Origin: Pleurotus djamor
Taxonomy: Eukaryota; Basidiomycota; Agaricomycetes; Agaricales; Pleurotaceae
NCBI GenBank assembly: GCA_029747585.1
Contig: JAPEVF010000061.1
Span: 28,565 to 92,564 of the forward strand
Direction: 5' to 3'
DNA: 64,000 nt
Shown here: positions 56,843 through 64,000 of the stretch, piece by piece
How the letters are laid out: the number at the start of each line of letters is the position of its first letter
Position numbering within the stretch: the first letter of the stretch is position 1
Notes under the pieces: model-generated
What the model saw: only the letters and a program-made list of their open reading frames with translations
Databases searched by the model: none
Told to the model about the DNA's origin: nothing
Program-made: the position numbers and the translations under genes

Positions 56843-58201
56843 TCAGGAATACTGAACTCGAGCTGTGTACCATATACCATCACTCTCTGTAATCGCCCTA
56901 GCATACTTCAACACCAAGCGATCTCGATCCTTTGCGTCGACTGCGATGTCAGACAAAAACGGTGCAATCTCGTCTGCGCGCCAACGTGCCCGTGTGAGGA
57001 AGAGTTCAGAGAATCGAGCAGGGGGATCGACGGGCAGCTGCAGCCTTGGGTAGTAGGAGAGGATATTCGAGGTAGGAGCATCGGCGTTGACGGAGAACGG
57101 TGGTGGAGACGATATATAGTTTCCCTATTCGAGGCGTCAGTTCATCACACAGATGTACACTTCATTTGACGATAGTTACCAGAAGTAAATCCATCGACAC
57201 ATCTTTCTCAAAGGTATCCCCCACAGACGTCTTCCATTTCGTCATAAACGCATCTTCCGGGATTCCCTCTCGTCCGGAATCCCTCAACAACCCCAACCCG
57301 ATCTCCTTCAGCAACTCTTTCATATCAATAGCCCAGCGATCCTCTGCAAAATCAGTTTCACCAAACCAATTCATAATTTGGTGCGTCACGGGTATAGGTA
57401 TTTCATGTTCATCCGCTAGAGTTGATGCGAGATCGTTGATGGGTACATGTGATGGGGAAAGCGAGAGCGATACGAGGAGGTTGAGTATGAGTTCAAGTAT
57501 CGTGACAAGGAACGGTCGTGATATGGGACGAAGGTATCCTGCGTCGAAATGGGATTCATTAGTTCCCTCCTCCCAGGTTTAGATAGTCAACAGAAAGGAT
57601 ACCGTTTATGATGAGAACCCGCCGTTCCTCAAGGCCTTTATTCATCTCATTATCACTGGCCTGGATTTCCGACATCGCCTCGTCATAAGTCAACCACCTC
57701 CCATTGACCTCACCACCGCTTCCTCCCTTGGCACGAATCAAGCTCTTCACGCTCTGTATGGGTTCATCCACGCTCGACTCATCATACTCCCTACCGCGCA
57801 GCAGGCCGGTAAGCTTGTACAACTTTGGCACGACAGGAGCAAGCTCTATGATCTCATTCAACGTGTCTCGGATTATCACCGTGTCGTTATCAGAAGCCTG
57901 GTCGTCGATAGGAGGAGTAACCACCAGGACGGAATTGGAGAGCAGCACCGATCGCATGGAGTATGTCTTCTCTTGCGTACATAGCACCGCATCTTCCTTG
58001 TGTACACCCTTGATTTTGAGCCTTCACGCATCTGTCAGTATAGAAAACCACACCGAAACTTCATGGGGCTCACCCGGGATTCACTTGATCTTTCAGCGCT
58101 GTTTCTACCAGGCCAACCAGCTCAGGAGGTAGTTCTAACAACTTGTACGAGCCAGCATCCTTTGAAGCTGAGGGAGAGAAGCTGAGGTTGGTGTCGCACA
58201 T
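56843..58201 (-). CDS. DCC1: Sister-chromatid cohesion protein Dcc1 (alternative RFC subunit)
   Basis: Dcc1 with Ctf8 and Ctf18-RFC loads PCNA during replication and supports cohesion. The start MCDTNLSFSPSASKDAGSYK continues LLELPPELVGLVETALKD and, after an intron, LKIKGVHKEDAVLCTQEKTY with SMRSVLLSNSVLVVTP, the Dcc1 fold. The middle has NEIIELAPVVPKLYKLTGLL and GRWLTYDEAMSEIQASDNEM. Winged-helix repeats follow: EIPIPVTHQIMNWFGETDF and EDAFMTKWKTSVGDTFEKDV, then LQLPVDPPARFSELFLTRAR with WRADEIAPFLSDIA, the family's terminal helix. The stop is TGA 56843-56845. The gene contains in-frame introns near 57120-57165 and 57540-57600. It lies head-to-tail with glutamine synthetase, 190 bp apart. 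Confidence 0.8.
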
Positions 58202-58391
58202 CTTACGTGCTGGCGTGAAGCAAAGATAATTAATGGCAACGTGACCGCGACAGTACTACTGCTTCCGACAGACCAATCTTATCAGCTCAATTGATAAACG
58301 AAAAAGTCCCAGTTTTTGTACTTCTCAAATACTCTACAATGCACTTGGCGAACTACTTCCTACGATCTATGGTATCCAGAGGGAGGTGTAT

Positions 58392-59668
58392 TTACTGATC
58401 AATGAGGGTGGTCTCGACGATGATGCCGGTGACACGATAGGGGTCTTAAAATTTGTCGATCAGAATGTAAAAGCGGAAAATAGGAAGGCCGAAACTCACC
58501 AATGTTGGAGGCGGGGCGCCGGTCCTCCAAGTAACCATAGCCTTGCGCAGCGACGTGTCTTGGCACACGGATGGAAGCTCCACGGTTGGCAACACCGGAG
58601 CTGAAGGCGCCGATGTGTCCGGTTTCGTGGCGACCGGTGAGACGGAGGTCGTTGTCCTCNCCGTANACGGCGATGTGCTCGTTGTGCTTCTTCGACAACT
58701 TCTCGATGGCAGCATCGATGAACTTCATTCCTCCAGGCTCGCGCATGGCTTTAGTGGAGTAGTTGGTGTGGGCACCAGCACCGTTCCAGTCGCCCTGGAG
58801 AGGCTTGGGGTGGAAGGAGACCTTGATGCCCCACTGCTCGGCGATGCGGACAAGGAGGTAGCGAGCCATCCAGAGGTGGTCGCCCATGGAGATGCCCTCA
58901 CAGGGACCAACTTGGAACTCCCACTGCGATGGCATAACCTCGGCGTTGATACCCGAGATGTTGACACCGGCGTAGAGGCAAGCACGGTAGTGGGCTTCGA
59001 TGAGATCACGAGCAAAGACCTTTCCGGTACCTATATGCGCGTTAATTCAATCCAAGGTCATATGCACGCGTAAAGTACTCACCAGCACCGCAGTAGTACG
59101 GGCCTTGGGGACCGGGGAACCCACCCTTGGGCCATCCGTATGGGCTTCCATCAGCGTCNAAGAGNGTGTATTCTTGCTCGATACCGAACCAGGGGATTTC
59201 AGCCGCGGCCTGATCCATAACCTTCTTTGCGTGATGGCGGTAGTTGGTCCTGTTGGGGGTGCCGTCGTTGTTGTAGGTTTCGGCAAGGACGAGGATGTTG
59301 TCGCCGCCACGGAACGGGTCCTTGAAGATGGCAGCAGGGCGAAGGTAGACATCCGANTCGTTACCTGGGGCCTGGTTGGTCGAAGAACCATCAAAGTCCC
59401 AGATACGAAGCTGGCCAATGTCCGTGACCTTCTTGCTCATGGTCTGNGATNATNTNGGCGGTCAGACAGGCAACGACGANTCANACNGCGAGCACNTACA
59501 GTCGTCTTTGAACGGAGACCACCATCACCGTCAATCCAAACGTCTGGGAGAATATCAGCGAGCCGAACGCTGGAGATGGGAAAAGAACACACATTCTGCT
59601 TGGATCTTTTCNCCCTGTGGGAGAGCGAGATACGGGGCAAGAAGATCATTGTGGTAAACGTTGGCCAT
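58392..59668 (-). CDS. GLN1: Glutamine synthetase (type II, eukaryotic)
   Basis: This cytosolic enzyme makes glutamine from glutamate, ammonia and ATP, the main ammonium-assimilating step. The start at 59668 gives [18 protein letters not shown]. Then [52 protein letters not shown], [39 protein letters not shown] (glutamate site), [20 protein letters not shown] (ATP site), [20 protein letters not shown] and the last exon [16 protein letters not shown] (TAA 58392-58394). The length of about 355 aa is standard. Introns lie near 58448-58498, 59033-59082 and 59448-59506. A TATA box and three GATA-type sites lie upstream. Confidence 0.95.
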
Positions 59669-59752
59669 TGTCGAGGAGTGTGATGATGAGATTTGGGATG
59701 AAGCTCGTTGGCTGCTGCTTAAAGCGGTCTCGGATTATAGTATTTGGCCCTG

Positions 59753-59758
59753 TTTATA
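59753..59758 (-). promoter_or_regulatory. Probable TATA box of glutamine synthetase
   Basis: TATAAA on the minus strand (TTTATA on plus), about 85 bp upstream of the glutamine synthetase ATG, in GATATAAACAGGG context. The spacing is plausible for a leader of about 50 nt. Confidence 0.45.
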
Positions 59759-59785
59759 TCACGAGGCACTGCAATGTGATTGGAC

Positions 59786-59987
59786 GATAAGCACAGGCCA
59801 GACCGCGATTGACTTTGATCGGTTTCGCCCTGCTAGATTTCCAACCGCCCCTATTCTAGCGCATAGCTTCTCCTGTCGGCCTTGCGCTCAATGGATGCTC
59901 CCGAAATCGATTATCAGAGGCTTTGCCACTCGCACCACTTAGGCCCGTGGACCCGTCCAACATATGCCAGAGTCNTCCTCTTATCAG
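59786..59987. promoter_or_regulatory. Cluster of three GATA-factor (HGATAR-like) sites upstream of glutamine synthetase
   Basis: GATAAG at 59786-59791 (plus; the preceding base is C, so it is GATAR but not strict HGATAR), TGATAA on minus at 59911-59916, and CTGATAAG on minus at 59980-59987. Fungal AreA/Nit2-type GATA factors control nitrogen genes including glutamine synthetase. The sites are short and expected by chance at a modest rate. Confidence 0.35.
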
Positions 59988-60928
59988 CCTTTCAATTGTA
60001 ATCCTTCGGGAAAATCCCTTCACAGCCAAGCTCACGGCGCTGGCGAAACCTGTAACCACGCACACGTATAGCATGCCTCGCCGCCCATAATAATTTACCC
60101 CACCTTCTCTGACATTCGATCACGATCGGGGACTCTGGTAANGNCTCACAAGACCACTAAACCCATCACCTCGAGGCATACTCGTGCGTAAGAGCATTGG
60201 TTTTGNGTGCCAGTATGTCCTCGGAATCAAAATGCACTCCCGTTATAATCACGTCTACGCTTAGCTTTCATCATTCTGAATGGCTCTACGACGTATTCGG
60301 ACCATCATCTAACCACTGCGCCAGTGTATTTTTGGTACGGGAAGCTNCCGGATCTTCATCCATCTCATCTAAACGGACGAAAATCCCTCAGTCATCTCNC
60401 AGTGCTTCCACGGTACACCCCACAACAACCATCGAACCGCCGATTCTCTCAGGGGACCAGCATGTGGTCAAGACCCAAGCTAAACTCTGGACGTACCTCG
60501 GCGAAGAACCCAGAGCGAGTTACCCCAAAAACTTTTTTCGGACTGTGACGGATCACTATTCAAAACCATTACATCTGATCAATGTCAAAATTTTACTCCG
60601 AAAAACGGAATCTATTCATTCTGCCTTATTTTCATGAGCGACGCAATGGAAACGGCTATACANACNGCATAGCAGGGGTGGGTGCATGTTGAGTATTGAA
60701 TTNTCGGTTCGTCAAGGAATGAGTACACTCACCTGTCTCGGAGTCATTGAGGGTCACGAAGTCGACACCTTGAACCTATATGACGAACAANCANNNCTTC
60801 AGTGTCCGCGCCCGNATCGCACGAAGAAGGNATNGAANNGNAGCNCGTAATGGGTTCCAGGATAACATACGTGATCAAANGGAAACAAGACACCGGCCAG
60901 CGGTGNCAAGGGGTTGAACATGAAGCGA
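59988..60928. other. Gene-poor stretch between glutamine synthetase promoter and AP-1 sigma copy 2
   Basis: About 940 bp, N-containing at both ends. A plus-strand open frame at 60212-60637 (MSSESKCTPVIITSTLSFHH start) codes about 140 residues with Ser/Thr-rich composition and no recognised domain; codon use and lack of splice context do not decide whether it is real. Otherwise this should hold the distal glutamine synthetase promoter and the 3' region of the sigma gene. No tRNA was found. Confidence 0.4.
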
Positions 60929-61837
60929 TCAGACCAAGCCGGCGTCATGGAGCCTCGAGTCCAGGGATTCATCCATCTCCTGAGCGGAAGCGGCAGAAAT
61001 CTAATAGGTAACCGTGTAAGATGGAGCTCAAACAGGTGGTCGAACCGAGGAAACCGCAACGTAATAGCGAAANCAAGGGAAGCGTAAATTNGAGGAGGGT
61101 CTCACCGCTGCCATNACNCTCTGCTTCGAGGACTCCTGCATTTCNCCNCCCAAGATNAGNTCATCGAGNATCTAGTGAATCATNCNNNNTNAGCTTGAAN
61201 GCGATACGNGGAANATNGNNNTGAGAGACGTACCGCGTATGCTCTGTCNAAGTTGAATATCCTNNATCCANGTTCAATTCGGGATACTCANGCCGCAAAG
61301 NTGACTNNAAGACGTAAACGCACAGATCAAGNTCACAAACCTATGCTGAAACGTTCAGAAGNACGTCACGAAAAGCAGTGAANAGNGAACATACGTTTCC
61401 AAAATAACGATCGAGGACCTCGACGTAACGATGNATNATCTCAAGCGTCACAAGTTCATTATCATTCGCCCCAACCCCACAAACGAAGAACAACGACGCA
61501 TAGCGTCGATAAATGACTTTCGTATCTTCCAGAANCAATNCGAAAAAGTCAGCAATCCACCTCCACAAGGAACCGCACAACAGCGGACGTCTGACTGATT
61601 GCGTACCTTTGTACTCAAGAATATTGCACATCTTGGCACGTCGCGCGAGCACAAGTTGCGTCACATCTTTGACGATCTTGCCTTTGGTCTTNGGGGGCAA
61701 CGTGACGAACCATTTGGCCAGACGGACCTTGCCTAAAGAGAAGAGAAGGAGTGTCAAGTGTTATTGAGTGGGATGTGGCTGATGCTAAAGTGGCTGGTCG
61801 TACCTTGGCGTGAGACCAGGAGGACGTAACTTATCAT
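60929..61837 (-). CDS. AP-1 clathrin adaptor sigma subunit, copy 2
   Basis: A second AP-1 sigma gene. Exon 1 is [12 protein letters not shown] (start 61837, donor at 61803). Then [20 protein letters not shown] with [83 protein letters not shown], and a final exon [20 protein letters not shown], ending GLV (TGA 60929-60931). Intron positions in the 5' half match those of the copy at 18.3 kb. The tail is quite different (LHDAGLV against LGSRSG), and the penultimate exon reads [12 protein letters not shown] where copy 1 has [11 protein letters not shown]. Ns obscure several codons between 61090 and 61440. Conserved signatures suggest both are functional. Confidence 0.85.
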
Positions 61838-62227
61838 CGGTCCTTGCTCTGGGTGGGTCGGCTCAGATGGATGTAGAGGCTGGTGACCGAAGGAAACCCT
61901 TTCAAATGCTTATCGTCCGAGACGCCGAAAGGTCAATGTCAACTTGTTATCGGTTCTNCGCAACATCATAAGGCACCGAAGCCACAGGCACGTTGTGGAG
62001 AAAGACACACATTCGGGCTACTTCTAGGTTCGTTCGAGGACCACACTACGATAGATAACAACTGTTGTCACAAAACACAAAGCAAAGCACATCACGAGTA
62101 CACACTGCACATGGTAACTATTCTACAAACGGAAGAACCCCACTGACCGTTGCTGCACACAGTACAAACAAACACACCGTTAGAAAAGGAAACAAGCTAG
62201 TACGAGTTACAAGTTGACATTTGCCAT
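61838..62227. other. Intergenic region AP-1 sigma copy 2 / DUF262 gene
   Basis: About 390 bp between the sigma start and the stop of the next gene, both on the minus strand. It contains the sigma promoter; CACAAAACACAAAGC-type A/C-rich sequence at 62068-62085 is the only visible bias. Confidence 0.4.
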
Positions 62228-63945
62228 TCAACCACGTCGGGGTTTAATCCGTCGGCCACTGGACGATTGACTTGGGAGCACAAACTCAGAATCAGCCTCC
62301 CGTTCATTGCGCTTCCTCGAACCCGAGGCATCATCGTACGAATCGATGAACCTCCATAACGTCTTGCAGCACTTCGTGTTGGTACGAATATCGGTGTGTT
62401 CCTTACGGACAGTTTTCCGCAGGTTGAGTATGGCTTTGGCACGCTTTGCATCGTCAAGACCTTCAGTGACAAAAAGGAGGACACCTATGGGGTCGTGTGA
62501 ATACGTAGTACGATTGAATGACACGAGATGGGCGCACCGATGAAGATAAATTCGACGGGCGCGACTCGCTTTCCGATCTTTCTAAAGCCTTCATTATACC
62601 GAGCGTCATTGGCAAGCCAAGTCATGGCTGATAAAGAGTCTTCTACGGCTTTACGCATATGGCTTGAGGGTGGAGTTGACTGATTGAGCCAGCTTTCCAA
62701 GCCTTTAGCAGACGGCGTAGGCTTCTTGTCACGTCTGTCGCAGCAATAGACGAGGGAAGCGATATTCTGGAAGTCGCGGCCTCGCGAGGTGTCAACTTTC
62801 AAAAGAGACTTGAGGCCGTTATCAATGTCTATGTGCCTCACTGGCAATCCAGAGATCCACTCGGCGAGTGGNGAAGCAATTGCTTGCANCCGCTCTGCAT
62901 AGANCGTGTATGTTAGNCTACATTGATTCCCAGAACGATGAAGAACGTACCAGCTGCGGAAAGAGGCACGCCAAGTTGAACGCGCTGGAAGATCTCTCTT
63001 TCTGCGATGGCCGACAGAGCAGTATATTCGGCTAGAGTTGATCCCCGTGTCAAAAAGAAACCATGAACTCGAAGATGGCGAGGAGAACCCACCACATTGG
63101 ATTTTGATCTGATCAAATCTTTCCCTGTACTCTATTGGTATTTCCGTGCGATTCGCCGCGCCGCGAGTGCCGTCGTCCAACGCAACATAGTACCATTCTT
63201 TCTTGCCATCTCGGTCTAGAACACTATTATTGAGCTGGAAATATGATAAAANGATATGAACCTACAAGGAATCTAAAATAAAATTAGAAATATTAACCAA
63301 TACGAAAGGCGAAATGGGAGCTCACCAAGCCGTCAATGAAGTTCTGAATGGAAGTCAAACGCTGCTTCCCGTCAACACAGCGTTTTATGGTCTCGTCTTC
63401 GTCTACCACTTGCGCGAGAACCACCGGGGGGATGTAGTAATTGTGAAATAGAGAGTGAATCAATTGGACTTGTTTGCTACGAGGCCATATTATGTCTGGG
63501 GATTCTATAAGTTTCCACGCATGCGAACACATTGCAAGTTCTCACTAACCTCGTTGGTAAGGTGGGGACAAATCTATTTCACTCTGATGAATGAAGGCTA
63601 TGAAATCACCATCAGTAACACTACAAAACTTAGGAGTAGAAACATACCATGCAATTCTTTGGTTGTATACTCGGTTCGGGTAGGGAGGTCAAGCTCATTG
63701 CGAATCTTGAAAACATCAGGGTCGTCGTCTTCCGACGAGACTTCGTCATCTAGCTGATCAATTTCGTCCTCTCCGTCATCTTGGGTTTGCTGTNGAAGTT
63801 GTTGCAGTTGTTGTGGTGAGGGCTTGGCAAACTGAAACACATTGAAGGATTGAGAGCCCTGTCGTTGAGGTAAAGGCGTCAATGGGGGCATATGGGANGG
63901 ATATTGCTGGTTAGAAGGGCCAGCTGGGTAGGTTTGAGTGGCCAT
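62228..63945 (-). CDS. DUF262 (GmrSD N-terminal / ParB-like) domain protein
   Basis: DUF262 is best known as the N-terminal nuclease or NTPase part of prokaryotic GmrSD type IV restriction enzymes, and is also found in fungi without known function. The start MATQTYPAGPSNQQY (63945) opens a Gln/Pro-rich leader with an acidic stretch (GEDEIDQLDDEVSSEDDDPD), then RNELDLPTRTEYTTKELH. After introns, the DUF262 core is WPRSKQVQLIHSLFHNYYIP, PVVLAQVVDEDETIKRCVDG with the signature DGKQRLTSIQNFIDG. Further exons: ALDDGTRGAANRTEIPIEYR, ERFDQIKIQC, REIFQRVQLGVPLSAA, then a helical C-terminal half (ASLVYCCDRRDKKPTPSAKG, AMTWLANDARYNEGFRKIGK, LLFVTEGLDDAKRAKAILNL) ending RRIKPRRG. No C-terminal HNH (DUF1524) motif was seen, so the nuclease partner domain is absent. 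Exon edges are approximate. Confidence 0.78.
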
Positions 63946-64000
63946 TACAATGCTTTCCAGTGGTTTGACTCAGTGGCTCAGTGGGAATGTGTGGCANNNG

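Noticed and set aside
56719..56904. Short minus-strand open frame (MGMNKWNSKYGN type) beyond the DCC1 stop
   Set aside because: It is an alternative frame through the DCC1 last exon and 3' untranslated region; the family-consistent frame stops at 56843.

Overview
The window is nuclear DNA of a mushroom-forming basidiomycete (Agaricomycetes-like). The evidence is dense genes on both strands, nearly all cut by many short (about 45-65 nt) GT-AG introns, and protein families typical of that group (a DUF2985 membrane protein, a Gfd2/YDR514C-like protein, a DUF262 protein, an RNA-dependent RNA polymerase). No prokaryotic operons, insertion sequences, CRISPR arrays, rRNA or tRNA genes were seen. Many single Ns, clustered at about 1-8.7 kb, 18-19.5 kb, 26.5-35.5 kb, 46.5-50 kb and 58.6-61.5 kb, show draft-quality sequence, and a few apparent frame breaks fall in those clusters.

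Layout, left to right. 0-8.5 kb: mitochondrial EF-G2 (5' end outside the window), an uncharacterised charged protein, STE14 methyltransferase, ribosomal protein L9 and the polyadenylation factor PCF11. 8.5-19.3 kb: a xylitol/sorbitol-type dehydrogenase, a large low-complexity coiled-coil protein, the Pol I factor RRN7/TAF1B, an ER J-protein of the ERJ5 type and a first AP-1 sigma subunit. 19.8-26.3 kb: the RNA exonuclease REX3 divergent from a LAG1-type ceramide synthase, then a Gfd2/YDR514C-like protein. 26.3-35.2 kb: the centromeric histone CENP-A, COX18, ribosomal protein L6, a pyrimidine 5'-nucleotidase, a small coiled-coil protein, a PHAF1/UPF0183 protein and DNA polymerase epsilon subunit B. 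35.5-44.8 kb: one giant FMP27/Hobbit bridge-like lipid-transfer gene. 45-47.2 kb: a DUF2985 membrane protein. 47.5-52 kb: MET6 methionine synthase and a Ran1-like kinase. 52.4-56.7 kb: an intact RNAi-type RNA-dependent RNA polymerase. 56.8-59.7 kb: the cohesion factor DCC1 and glutamine synthetase. 60.9-64 kb: a second AP-1 sigma paralogue and a DUF262 (GmrSD-N-like) protein.

The genes are mostly housekeeping and do not form a single pathway. Points of note are the CENP-A gene sharing a promoter gap of only about 48 bp with an RNase-H-fold-like gene, two AP-1 sigma genes about 42 kb apart with the same intron phase pattern but different tails, a eukaryotic gene carrying the prokaryotic DUF262 core, and the complete RdRP. 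Coding coordinates span start codon to stop codon and include introns. Exon joins were read by eye from splice signals, reading frame and family conservation.
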